Assembly: GCA_003254925.1 (NCBI GenBank)
Contig: QANZ01005174.1
Span: forward strand, 212,898-276,897
Direction: 5' to 3'
Length of the DNA stretch: 64,000 nt
Source of the DNA: Chamaecrista fasciculata
Taxonomy: Eukaryota; Streptophyta; Magnoliopsida; Fabales; Fabaceae
Shown in pieces: positions 1-10,765 of the stretch. How positions within the stretch are numbered: position 1 is the stretch's first letter; every line of letters starts with the position of its first letter. The notes under the pieces are model-generated. The model saw only the letters and a program-made list of their open reading frames with translations. It was not told the DNA's origin and did not search any database. Made by a program: the position numbers and the translations under genes.

Positions 1-266
1 AATTGCACCATGGCTCTCGAGAAGCATCTAGTGCATGTATCTCTATACACCGAGGTCATGCTGGTCTTAGTTCATTTACGTTCCCACGTGAATGATCGAC
101 CAGGGACAGTTTTAGATTAATTATCATATAATCAATCAAGGACGCTATCATAGTAAACACGCTAATAATATGATAACAACATAATTTATCTCTATAAATT
201 AATCAAAAATATATGTTCAAATAATAACACATAAATAAAATGATTGGCCCTAGGGCACAATCTCCA
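1..266 (-). mobile_element. Ty1/copia-type LTR fragment, cut by the window start
   Basis: Read on the minus strand, this stretch begins TGGAGATTGTGCCCTAGGG, a start often seen in plant copia LTRs (family knowledge). The usual upstream bases TGTTGGAG are missing or altered. No coding part is visible because the element would continue to the left of the window. It abuts the gypsy relic at 267, so it may have inserted into or truncated it. The partner LTR and target duplication cannot be seen. Confidence 0.5.
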
Positions 267-608
267 TCAGTTTTCTCCAACATCCATAGTTTCATGTAAC
301 CTGAACATAAAATGTTTAAAAAAATGTTTAGAAAAAGTCAAAGTTGTATAGAAATCATGTAATTTGAGAATATACATAACATCCATACATGTAGCATTTT
401 GAGCACAATTCTTTCTAACACCCTTTTGCATATGTGACAAATAACAACACTTAGATAACATATCTAACATATGCACACCAAAATGAACCATTAGACCACC
501 ACTATGTGATGCCCTGACAAACAACTCTTGCATATAGAAATGAAGAATCCAAATCCCATTTCCATGAAACAGAAAACCATCATGTACATAGAATTTATAA
601 AAAAACAC
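267..608 (-). pseudogene. Ty3/gypsy integrase zinc-binding (H2C2) domain remnant
   Basis: A 113-codon minus-strand reading frame contains a degenerate form of the HHCC region that starts plant gypsy integrases: SHSGGLMVHFGV, then LDML, then YLSHMQKGVRKNCAQNATC. The family form has a histidine pair in 'H-GG--GHFG' and a C-x2-C pair. Here the second histidine is retained (VHFG) and the cysteines are spaced C-x4-C, so it is decayed. No reverse transcriptase or RNase H is found between this and gag (1122-1807), which means the element has lost its middle. Confidence 0.55.
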
Positions 609-1121
609 AATTTATACATTTTTCAACAATACCAACATCAAAGCTCATCTTAAAATCATCACACCCAATTCCAGAATTAGAACAATCAAAAAAGTATTTT
701 ATAGGTGTAAGATGAGATTCTCCCTTCAAAGAATTCAATGACCACTTGAAACTATGTTCTAAATTATAATCATCTTCCTTGTTGAATTTCTTTGGCTTCC
801 ATAGCTCCTTTCTCTCCCATGAATCAAATGTTTCTCCAAACACAAAATCAATATGATCTACAAATTTTTCCTTTGGAAACACATATCCATTTCCTGTATC
901 AAATAAACATCACCACTAAACAAATAATTGTTAGTGTTAGTAAAAACCAAAGATCCCTCTTTCTCATCAAAGCATTTTATCTCATCACTCTGATTTCTAC
1001 TCTCCAATGGGCCAGTAATTTTATTCTCCTCTTTTTCGGCCTCTTTTTGCTCATCATTCTTTTCACTCTTTTGAATTTTTTCTAATGAGCTCTCAATATT
1101 TCTTTCTTTTTCTCTCTCATT
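609..1121 (-). other. Internal-deletion spacer of the gypsy relic
   Basis: This lies between the gag and integrase remnants of one minus-strand retroelement. A 95-codon frame at 595-882 is charged and aromatic and matches no domain I recognise. The pol core normally found here is absent. The 1080-1130 stretch is pyrimidine-rich. Confidence 0.4.
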
Positions 1122-1807
1122 TTACAGCTCACTCTCTCTTTTATCTTCCTCTTTTCTTTCCTCACAAACTTCTTTTGAAGATATTGGCTCTTTTACCTCT
1201 TTGCTCAGCACATCAAGAGTTTCTCTAACAAATGGAGATTCAACAAAATTATTATCATGAACTTTCTCTAGATGTGAAGAGACCTCCAAAATAGATTTAT
1301 GACTCTTATATTGAGATGGAGCAAATCTCTTCCTCATGACTCTTTTCATCTCATCCCATGTGACAATTGGATCCCCTTTATACCTCATCCGAGACCTTAC
1401 CAACTTATCCCACCAAATTACAGCATGATCAGAAAATGCAAAAGAAGCAATTCTAATTTTCTTCTTGTCAGAATAGTCATGACATGCAAATACCTTCTCA
1501 ACCTTTTCCTCCCACTTTAAATAGGCATCAGAATTATATGTTCCTCCAAAAAGTGGTATTTTCATTTTAACACTTCCAAGGTTGTCATCTTGCCTATTTC
1601 TCCCTCCAAAACCATTTTCTCCTTGTCTCCTCTCATGACAAGTATCTCTAACATGTTTTTCTTCTCTATGTATAATTCTTACTCCAAAATCAGATTGTTT
1701 AAACATACTTCCCAACGATTTAATTGTTGTGACATTTCATTAAGAATATGCTCAATATTATGCTGATTTCCACCACCACTTGAAGCCTCCTCTACTAAAT
1801 TAGCCAT
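1122..1807 (-). pseudogene. Ty3/gypsy gag remnant, frameshifted
   Basis: A start-like ATG at 1805-1807 opens MANLVEEASSGGGNQ. The frame breaks near 1700-1715 and continues in another frame to 1122. The second part holds the retrotransposon gag core: VKMKIPLFGGTYNSDAYLKW, the FAFSDHAVIWWDKL block and a WDEMKRVMRKRF block. These are hallmarks of plant gypsy gag (family knowledge). The zinc knuckle is not seen before the Glu/Lys-rich tail. It follows the primer-binding site at 2528 on the same strand, as expected for an LTR element. Confidence 0.75.
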
Positions 1808-2527
1808 GGAAAAGCTGCAAGAAAATGTTAGTGAAATAAAAATCCTCACCAATGAACACTTGTGTTTCACTCTATGAAGGCTTTTATCCACTCAAATAAT
1901 CTCACACACTCTTGCCTTTTACCACTCTTGGTTCCTCTTGAGGCTCTTTAAAGAACTAGGTGACTTTAATCAAAACTATCATAAAATGAAAAGTCAAACA
2001 AACACTTAGAGGATTTTATAAATTAGGAAAGGGTAACCAAATACTGAAATTCAGAATGAACTTAGAGAACAATTGAACTAAGATTGCAAGGATATGATTC
2101 AGACTTCCGACAACACATCAAAACATTCAAAATAATGGTAATCCCTTCAATTCTTTTTTTTTTCGTTTTTTTAATCACTTTTTTTTCCACCTTTTTCTCT
2201 TTTTTTTTCTGTAGTAACTTTTTTTTTTGTTTCACTTTTTTTTTTCAGAATTAAAATACCAAGGAATCAACCAAAATTAGAAGAACAAGCAAATTTTAAC
2301 CCAGAATTTTCAGAAAAACGCTGATTCTAAAAATAGGCTATAACTTTGCGTAGAAAACTCCGATTTCGACGATTCCAAAACAAGATGAAAGATCATGTTC
2401 TGAAACATAAGAAAGACCTATTACACGTCGGAAAACTCCACCGGAAAGTGGCTGAACGGACAGGTTTTTATCAACGTCCAGAAACACGAAATTAAGAAAA
2501 AAAGATATGACCTGAGTTTAGGTTGAA
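1808..2527 (-). other. Untranslated leader of the gypsy relic
   Basis: This sits between the primer-binding site and gag. It is AT-rich with several long T runs (2153-2245) and has no supported gene. Leaders of this size are usual in plant gypsy elements. Confidence 0.45.
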
Positions 2528-2539
2528 GCTCTGATACCA
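2528..2539 (-). other. Primer-binding site (initiator tRNA-Met type)
   Basis: The minus strand reads TGGTATCAGAGC, the plant retrotransposon primer-binding site complementary to initiator tRNA-Met. It lies two bases past the presumed LTR end ...CA. It fixes the orientation (minus) and the inner LTR boundary at 2542. Confidence 0.85.
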
Positions 2540-2541
2540 AA

Positions 2542-3323
2542 TGGTGCGAACCCACAAGGGAAAATCCCACGAACCCACCACCAAGTTGAAATATACAACC
2601 CCAAGAAAGCTAAACAAAGGCCTAGATGATCACACTTGAACCCTTGAACTCGAACGAACAAAGACCCGAAGTGCTGGAAGACGCCACAAGGATGATCAAG
2701 CCTTGATAAGTCTATAAGTTCAATGAAGAACCTTAGAGAGAACACACTCTCACAAGTTGGATAAACCAAACTCACAATATTATAAACTCAAATCTCAAAT
2801 CTGAAATTACAAAGTGTTATGGGAGTATTTATACTCTAAGTGAAAAGAAACCCTAATGGGTCATGAAACACTAAACCCAACTAATAAAAACCCTAATGGA
2901 CTTTTAAACATGAAGCCCAACTAATTAAAATAATAATGCTGATTTAAATGTCTTAAAAATACTAATGGACTTTAAATGATTTAGCCCAAAATTAATAAAA
3001 TTCGCACTAAACTAAAACCCAAAATACAAACATCAAATTAAGCCCAAAATATGATTATTTAAGCCCAAATGAGTCTTCATATATGCAGCACTTGGTCCAA
3101 TCTCTTTAAATTGAAGTCTTTGAGCCCAAATCAAGTTGTCCAGCTCATCTTTCAGCCCATATTTTTCAAGTGACGTTTTCAGCTTGATTTTTAATGAACC
3201 TTTGGCATGGTGTTTTGCATCATCCCCTCTCTCTTCAAAAGGATTTGACCCCATATCTTTGCAATATGTCTTTCTCCTTTTATTTCGCATCAGTAATGTT
3301 TCATATTGGGGGCACAATTGACA
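2542..3323 (-). repeat. Presumed 5' LTR of the gypsy relic
   Basis: The inner edge is set by the primer-binding site: the plus strand starts TGGTGCGAAC, the reverse of an LTR ending in CA. The outer edge is an estimate, taken where the minus strand reads TGTCAATTGTG. Only one LTR is present, so length and target duplication cannot be verified. It is rich in AAGCCCAA-type short repeats. Confidence 0.5.
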
Positions 3324-3493
3324 CAAATGAAATGTTATGAGCATAACTGAAATTGACCGGGGAACAAGAGGGTCATTTGCCTATAATTTTTTTTTGGGGA
3401 AGTTAGAAGAGGGCTCACGGCCCAAGCAACACAAGGAACAGGGAAAAAACAAAAAAACAAACAAAACACAGCAGGGAGCTAAAAGCCTCTAGG

Positions 3494-5009
3494 CAAGGCA
3501 GTCAAAATCTAGATTTAAATCGTAAGATCGTAATATCTTACGATCTTACAAGACCAATCCTAGTTAAATCGGATGCAGGATCGATTTTGACCAAGATCGG
3601 AGCAAAATCGCTTGTTTGTTCGTAAGATCGGTAAGATCGTACGATTTTACCGATCTTGTATATATTTTTTTTGAAGCTTTTTTTTTTAAAAAGAAAAGGC
3701 CCAATACGGATTTTTTTTGTTTTCAACTCCAAAAACACCAAAAAAATCAAAAACCCTAACGCCTAATTCCCTCCTCATTCACAATCAGACTTGCGACTTG
3801 CCTCCTTCTCCTTCCTTCGCGTTTGTCTCGTCGTCCTTGCTTCCCGTCGGTTCTCCTTGCTTCCCGTCGTCGGCCTCCGGTCGTCGTACAGTCGTCGGCT
3901 TCCGGTCGTCGTCCCGTCGTCGGCTTCCGGTCATCGTCCCGTCGTCGTCGTCGCCGCGTCATCTTCGTCCAGTCGTCAGCTTCACGTCGTCGTCGTCGTC
4001 GGTTTGTCTGAACTCCAATCTTATTTTGCGTTGTGTCTGAAGTCTGAACTGAGTGAACTCTAATCTTGGTGATTAGTTTAGGAAGAATTTGGCCCTTTGA
4101 TTGGTGTGTCTCTGTTAGTGTTTTCTGGTATTATATAAACAACATAAGAAATAGGGAAGAGTAATTATTGGAGATAGGCATATTCTAAAATGACTGAGAA
4201 TAATACCAAATATCAATCCCATTTACAACAAACGCCAAGTTCGAATCTGATTGTCCCATAAACAGTCAACGTTGGAGCCTTTGAAATTGTAGTAATTGGA
4301 GATTAGTATCTTAGTCTTGGCTTCTTGTGTATAATAATTAATTCTGCAATTGATTAATGCCTTTAATTTCTTTAGAGCAAAACAAATGTTACATATTAGC
4401 TCAACAATTTTCTGTACAAAAAATTAGCTTTTGACTGAACTTATGATAAACATTTTAGACATCTTGATATTAGTTAATTGCATGTTTTTGAGACTATAAA
4501 TTGATGATGTTGGATAAGGATGTCAAGCAGGTTATTTTGGATTCCCATATCACTGTGCAGAAATCTGTGTAGCTTAGCTTCATTAAGGATGTGTTATTTT
4601 AATTACATGCCCTTCATTAGTTTGGGAAGATTTTAAGGTGAATTGGTCCCTACCAGTTTCGCATGGTTTCTGGTCAATGGGAATAGGATAGCTTTAGTTG
4701 TCAATCTGTGTAGCTTTTAATCTTTCCTTTGTTGTATGTTGTTTTCATGTCTTATTATATTAAAAAAGATAAGGATTTTGAGAAATGGTATAAGTATTTA
4801 TATTATTATACATACTCATAAGTTATAAGATGAATTTATGACTTATGAGCATTTTTATATATATATATATACATAAATAAATATTAGTAATTGTTTATAT
4901 GATTTATATAATATTTTTTTTAGGAAATTCATAGGATCTTGCGATCCTCGATTCGATCTATCTTATGCCCTTTCCGATCTTGAGTAAGATCTCGATCTTG
5001 ACTGCATTG
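3494..5009 (+). mobile_element. Non-autonomous hAT-like element, copy A
   Basis: This 1516-bp element has ends CAAGGCAGTCAAAATC and, on the other strand, CAATGCAGTCAAGATC. Both fit the hAT terminal consensus YARNG. It is flanked by CCTCTAGG (3486-3493) and CCCCTAGG (5010-5017), an 8-bp duplication with one mismatch. The subterminal zones are dense in GATCTTAC/GTAAGATC palindromes, probably transposase-binding repeats. Inside are a telobox at 3751, a CT-rich leader-like stretch, a (CGT)n run at about 3870-3995 and an AT-rich tail. No transposase is encoded. An inverted homologue lies at 17679-19149. The CAATG end lies about 145 bp from a TATA-like motif of the RRP42 gene. Confidence 0.85.
3751..3759 (+). 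promoter_or_regulatory. Telobox AAACCCTAA inside hAT copy A
   Basis: An exact AAACCCTAA is followed by a pyrimidine-rich segment resembling a plant 5' leader. Teloboxes are known in promoters of ribosomal-protein and ribosome-biogenesis genes. The same motif in the same element orientation occurs at 18901-18909 in copy B. That it promotes anything here is inference. Confidence 0.4.
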
Positions 5010-5153
5010 CCCCTAGGTAGCTCGACACTCATGGTTTCTTGGAACAAAATCAGCTTCACCACTTCCGGCGGCTCATCCCACACCATAAACTCCGACGACT
5101 GACGCAAACCAACGCCGGCGAGCACATCCGCGGCGCGATTTCCTCATCTGTCG

Positions 5154-5162
5154 ATATATATA
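5154..5162 (+). promoter_or_regulatory. TATA-like box for RRP42
   Basis: TATATATAG is followed about 30 bases on by a purine-rich, leader-like sequence that ends in a good donor (CAG/GTTTTG at 5298/5299). A 5'UTR exon of roughly 5190-5298 spliced to an acceptor at 5971 is the likely arrangement. Transcript data are needed to fix the start site. Confidence 0.4.
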
Positions 5163-6002
5163 GTAAGGCAGAGAAGCCGCAAGTGAGAGGAGAGGACCAA
5201 CGAGCGAGAGAAGTCGGAAAACGCCTGTTAGTCAGAATATTTATCCCAACAACGCCGCTTGTCGTCGTCGCTGATCTCTTCGTCTCTTCTTCTTTCAGGT
5301 TTTGCTTCCTTCTTTTAAAATTTTCGTGAATTCGTCTGCATTTTGTGATGTTCCTCTTTCTTCGCACATCCTAACTGCATAGTTATAAATAAAATTAACT
5401 TAATGGTTGTATCATCTTGTGATTGGAATGAAGACATTGACATCTTGCTGCCCGTTTCCACAAATCTCTTTTATTAAGTACTGTAATTGAAGTAATCACA
5501 TATAGGTAGATGAATTTTGATGAAGTGATCTATTTCATCGGTGATGATTGTGAATACGGTCAGCCCTACTTGGAGTCATTTTTTGTTTTATTGGAATTAC
5601 TAAAGATTGAGACGATGTAACTTTTCCTTATGGGTGCCAAATGTTATGACTTGAGTTTTAGAGCAATTAAATAGAAAGACGCAATGATTTTCCAAGGGGT
5701 TTGAATTGCCCAAGTGGCTATGTTGTCAATTTTGTCCTTTTTAAGTCCTTTTCAACTACAGATATTTGTTGTTGAAATAGAAAGATCACAAGGGCAATTT
5801 CAGAAAATAAATTTGTAAACAACTTGCTCTTTTAAAGTAGAAAAGATGTATGATGCAATTTGAGTGAATGTGACTTTGGGGACTTTAAACCCACATGTAT
5901 GACCTAATAATGATTTTGATTGGAGCTATTTTCTCTTTGATATTTGAAGGCTTCCACTCTCTACTAGTCAGAACGTTTCTCACCCCTTTGTCATTTGCAA
6001 GA

Positions 6003-8667
6003 ATGGTGGGTCTATCCCTTGGAGAAAAGCAATTTATACAAGGTGGTATTGCTCAGGACCTCCGTTCTGATGGTAGAAAGAGACTAACATATCGACCTAT
6101 CTATGTTGAAACTGGAGTTATTCCTCAGGTAATCCATTTTAGATGTTGAAACTGGTTTTCCCTGGGTTTTTTCTGGGCTGTCTGGCCATGTGGATTTTAC
6201 ATGCTTTGTGAAGTTTTAATTTCTGCAATCGATGGTCTTCATGATAGGCAAATGGTTCAGCAACAATCAGAATGGGTGCCACTTATGTCATTGCTAGTGT
6301 GAAGGTATTTTACAGTAAAAATGTTGGGATACTTGTGCATTAAGGACTCAGCTTCCCTTTGTCTCATAGTTTTAGCCACTTTATTAGCTCATTTTTTAAG
6401 TTATCTGACTAAAGTATATAAATTGGCTACGAGTGCAGGCTGAACTTGGAAAGCCTAGTTCTTTGCATCCTGACAAAGGAAAAGTCTCTATACATATTGA
6501 CTGCAGCCCAACTGCAGAGCCAGCTTTTGAGGTTTGCTGTGGATCTTTTGGCTATTTTCATATAAACTTCCTTTGATTATCCTCTATAATAGAGCAAATT
6601 AGTCATCCTTAACTATTTATTATAGGGACCAATAGGATTTAGATTCTTCATACTTGAGAATGAATGAACATTTTTGTCTCTACATTGTCATTATTGAATC
6701 GATATAAATATCCTTTATGGCTATACCCGGTCACTCATATATTCTTTTTTATTAGGCAAAAACACTAATTTCGTCCCCAAACTTCGCATCAACTGTCAAT
6801 TTTGTCCCCGATCTTTTTTTGTAGTCAATTTCGTCTTCAATGTTTCACATTTCGATCAATTTTATCCTTTACTCTTATTTTAGCCAAATATTAACAATAG
6901 AATCTATGTGGCTAATGATAGGTAATGTAAAATTAATAGGAAAAAAAAAACTCAAGCCCTAACTCAGGTTGAAAAACAGGATGTAGTCTGTCGTTAATTT
7001 ATTAAAAAAAATTAGTCAAAGTATAAAATTGCTCAAAATATAAAACATTAGGGACGAAATTGACAGTTGGTGTAAACTTTGGGGACGAAATTAGTGCTTT
7101 TGCCTTTTTATTATTATTATTTTTGGGTGTTAATTTCTTGATTATTTTTACATAGGGTAGAGGAGGTGAGGAGTTGTCAACAGAACTGTCAGTTGCGCTT
7201 CAGCGTTGTCTCTTGGGTGGTAAAAGCGGAGCAGGTCTGTCTTCATCTTGGCGTGTGGAGTAGTAGTAGAGATTTTAATTTTTATCATATGCTTTCCCTC
7301 CCATGCTATTGCCTTTTATCCAATTTTATGCTCTAGCTCTTGAATCTTGATTTATTTTATTTTCTCAGGTGCTGGAATTGATCTCTCTTCACTGGTTGTG
7401 GTGGAGGGAAAAATTTGTTGGGATCTTTACATCGATGGGCTTGTTGTTTGCTCAGATGGAAATTTGTTAGATGCTTTAGGAGCTGCAATTAAGGTAGTAT
7501 CTATATAAGACGAAAATGGAAAAGTAGCATGCTAGTAGATTTTACTGATCATGCCATTTTATACTTGGAAGATTATGTTAATGGACTTTCAGGCACCCCA
7601 TAAAAACAAAAAAAAGCATTTATGACACTATCCTAATATGTTGATGGAAATGATATGCTTAATTCTAGATTTTTTTGTCCATGCATCAATTTTGAGCTGT
7701 TGATATTAGGGCACATGATTTCTCAGCAGTGTGAAAACTGTTGTCAAGATCTCAACAATAAGTCCTTTTGTTTGCTTTAGTAGTTTCTGAGAATAGTTAG
7801 AAGTTTTCGAAAACATGCAATCTTCTATGACTATGATTATTTTATTGAACTGGAAAATGGAAATGAAAATAATTCAGTGCTTTCTGGATGTTTTCTTAAA
7901 ATGTGAACTAGTTTTGTTGATTTCTTTTTTCAATGATTTTAAGTTATACAATGGTGATTTTAGTTTTATTTTCCGGCCAAAGCTTATATCAGAGATACCA
8001 ATTAAGGATTTAATGCCAAATTATTCTTGTTAAGGCTGCTTTGAGCAATACGGGCATCCCAAGAGTACAAGTTACTGCCGATGCATCAAGTGATGAGAAG
8101 CCAGAAGTGGACATAAGTGATGAGGAGTTTCTGCAGTTTGACACATCAGCGCTCCCTGTTATAGTTACATTGACTAAGGTCACATTCTTTTATTCTTCCA
8201 CTATGAAGCATGGACTAAGGTCATAAAAGGAGTCTGTCTCTGTTTTTCATGTCAAACACTATTGTTAGACACAAAATATCACTTAAATTACATATGGACA
8301 CTTCAAAATTTCAAATTCTATCATTGTTACACATACCCCATGTCCCTTGTGTCTCTGCCTCCTACTCCCTCATCTTAGATTGACCATTTATTCTGACTAG
8401 TTTCTGAAAGCATTTTATGGTTTTCAGGTTGGTAGGCATTACATTGTTGATGCCACATCAGAAGAGGAATCACAGATGAGTTCTGCTGTATCTATTTCTG
8501 TTAATAGGCAAGGTCACATCTGTGGTATTACCAAACGAGGAGGTGCAGGATTGGATCCAAGCATCATTCTTGATATGATATCTGTGGCAAAGCATGTCAG
8601 TGAGCAGCTAATAAACAAATTGGATTCAGAAATAGCTGCTGCTGAAGCTGAAGATGATGAGTCCTGA
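6003..8667 (+). CDS. RRP42: Exosome complex subunit RRP42 (RNase PH-like)
   Basis: Coding exons are 6003-6128, 6248-6304, 6439-6531, 7156-7234, 7369-7493, 8035-8178 and 8428-8667. All introns are GT..AG and the product is 287 aa. The protein is an RNase PH-fold subunit matching plant RRP42/EXOSC7: N-terminal LSLGEKQFI and DLRSDGRK, the central ELSVALQRCLLGGKSGAGAG, GKICWDLYIDGLV, and the tail GLDPSIILDMISVAKHV. RRP42 is one of six ring subunits of the RNA exosome, acting in nucleolar/nuclear 3'-5' processing and decay; the ring subunit is usually structural. The start is the conserved MVGLSLGEK. Intron 3 carries a 350-bp MITE and intron 5 is over 500 bp. hAT copy A sits directly upstream. Confidence 0.95.
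6755..7104. mobile_element. Foldback MITE (9-bp TSD) in RRP42 intron 3
   Basis: This 350-bp inverted repeat starts GGCAAAAACACTAATTTCGT and ends with its complement. It is flanked by perfect 9-bp duplications TTTTTATTA (6746-6754 and 7105-7113). That duplication length fits Mutator-like MITEs. A second copy is at about 20198-20573. It has no coding capacity. Confidence 0.8.
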
Positions 8668-10304
8668 CATACTTGGAACCTTGTGTCAATTAGGATGGAT
8701 TTGTATGCTTAACATTAAGTGATTGACTTTAGTCTATAAATCCTCTCCACTGCTTTAGAGTTTAGCCTTAAATGTAAGTCACAGGTTAAATGTATTATGT
8801 AGCTGAATTACAAATTAGTGTTGGTATTAGTCACTAACTGCTTTGCGTCTCTTGAATAATCAATTAATCATTCATTTAATTCCGCAAAAATTTGCTTTAG
8901 TTTTTTAAGTTTGAAATTTTACCTTGATGTAATATGATCTCTTAATTTTTTTATAGGGGTTTAATATTTATTATTTTTCTAATGCATTTAACTCTTTTGA
9001 CTTTGCAATGAGTAAAATATTCAATGAAAATGTTCCATATGGTACTTTATGACTTTACAAATTGAATAAAGTAATTTAAATGTAAAAATTCATATCTAAA
9101 CTAAATAGTTCTGGCAAAAAAAGATCATCTAAACTAGACAGGTGTCTTAATAGAATGAGTGATGGAGCCATTAAATATTTATGTAGTCATAACAAACAAT
9201 AAATTTATAGATTACACTATTTTAGAGACTTAAAAAAGACCACATACATACCGTTTAGAATGTTTATACACTAATATTTTAGTAACTGAACTGGTTACTA
9301 AATTGATGAAGATTTCGGATTGAGTTACTAATTTAATCATCGAGTTGCTGAGTTAATAGTTGAACTATTTGGTCACATTATTTTATTGTTAAAATATAGT
9401 TTTTTATGCAAAAAAATTATATAAATTATGAAACCCAAAAAAAATCTCTTCTTATTGTGCAAAATATTATTCAATAAGATTTTCATTTAAAACTTTAAAT
9501 ATATATTTAATACAATTAAGTGCTATAACTTATAACATATTTATTAATTTATAAGTTTTTTTACTCAAATTATAAGATCCATTTTAATATGATTAAATGA
9601 TAATCTTTAGACATCTGCCGGGGACTAACTATGAAACCTACGGCATATACATCGTTTCAAATATCAAACCCATTGTATGATATTTTAACAATTCAAACAG
9701 TTAACACTTGTGCTAAGCCTCCTTTTAATCCTCAATGCAACAATGGAAAAGAAAATTGAAGAAGATTTCGTTTTGTTTTTTTTATATAGATAATTTAATA
9801 AACTGGTTTTTTACACAAAAAAAAGTTAAATCTTTGGCTTTTTTATATAATGAATACAATTCAGGAACTTTTATACATGTTATAATATTTTAGAAACTGA
9901 TTTCGAAAAATATGGATACTCTCTTTCCCTTTCTTTTTTTCCTCTTCATTACTCCATGTTCAAAGTCCATCTCAACACGGTCCTCTCACCTAGTTGTTTT
10001 ACAGCTGCACTATTCAGTATGATTGGTGTAGTCTTTCCTTCTTTTTTTTTTATTTTTTTTTTATTACAACTGCACACACATGAAATAATAAGTTATGAAA
10101 AAAGGGAAGTTAATGGAACAAGAGTTGTAGTGTGCAAGTAATCTCTCGGAGAGCTATTATATTATACTACATGTTTCTGTTCATAAAACAAGTCCCATAT
10201 ACTAATTGCTTGAAGGCCCACTATGTAGCTCAACTTTTTCCTAATGTCGTGTGTTCTATGAATGATGCTTGATTCTAAAAACACTAACCTACCTATTATG
10301 GTAG
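8668..10304. other. RRP42 3' flank, AT-rich, no gene seen
   Basis: The RRP42 3'UTR probably ends within about 200 bp. The remainder is AT-rich with long T and A runs. A 61-codon frame at 9956-10141 looks spurious. No repeat with clear ends was found. Confidence 0.5.
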
Positions 10305-10690
10305 ATGATGAAAATTGACAAGTCATCCGAACCAGATGCAACTGCAGGTCTTGTTAAATTGAAGCAGAAGGAGCAGGTGGGTTTTAGTGAAGTTCTTTTC
10401 TTTTTATACATTTTGAAATCAACAAATAAAAAATACAGAGACCAATTCTTATACTAATTCATGTGCAGGAAGTTGAGAGAAAGCAATTTAAAGGCCTTTT
10501 CGAAGTCGGGAGAAATTGCAGAGGCTAGTGCTGATGAGGATAAAGATGAGAACACAAGTGAAGGCAAAAGGGAGGGTGAAGTCCATGGAATAAGTTCAGA
10601 GGATTCACATGAAGCTGCACCTGATGCCCCTCAGGCCTCAGATGGGGTGGTTTTCTTGCCTTTGGCTTCAAATTCGAAGATGTACCATTC
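10305..10690 (+). pseudogene. 3' fragment of a PASTICCINO1 (FKBP72)-like gene, frameshifted
   Basis: Two exon-like blocks, 10305-10376 and from 10469, are separated by an intron that keeps GT and AG. The first encodes MMKIDKSSEPDATAGLVKLK and the second EVERKQFKGLF. A one-base frame change then leads to SGEIAEASADEDKDEN. This resembles the region after the TPR repeats of plant PAS1, an FKBP-TPR protein of the ER and nucleus. The FKBP and TPR domains are absent, there is a frameshift, and the PAS1 membrane tail is not recognisable. The retained intron shows a DNA-level copy rather than a retrocopy. It ends within about 80 bp of the stop of the convergent helicase gene. Confidence 0.65.
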
Positions 10691-10765
10691 TATATATTTT
10701 CAAAATTCAATAAAGAAATTTTATTAAGTATAATAAATATATTGCTGCCCTGAATCGTTCAGCAA

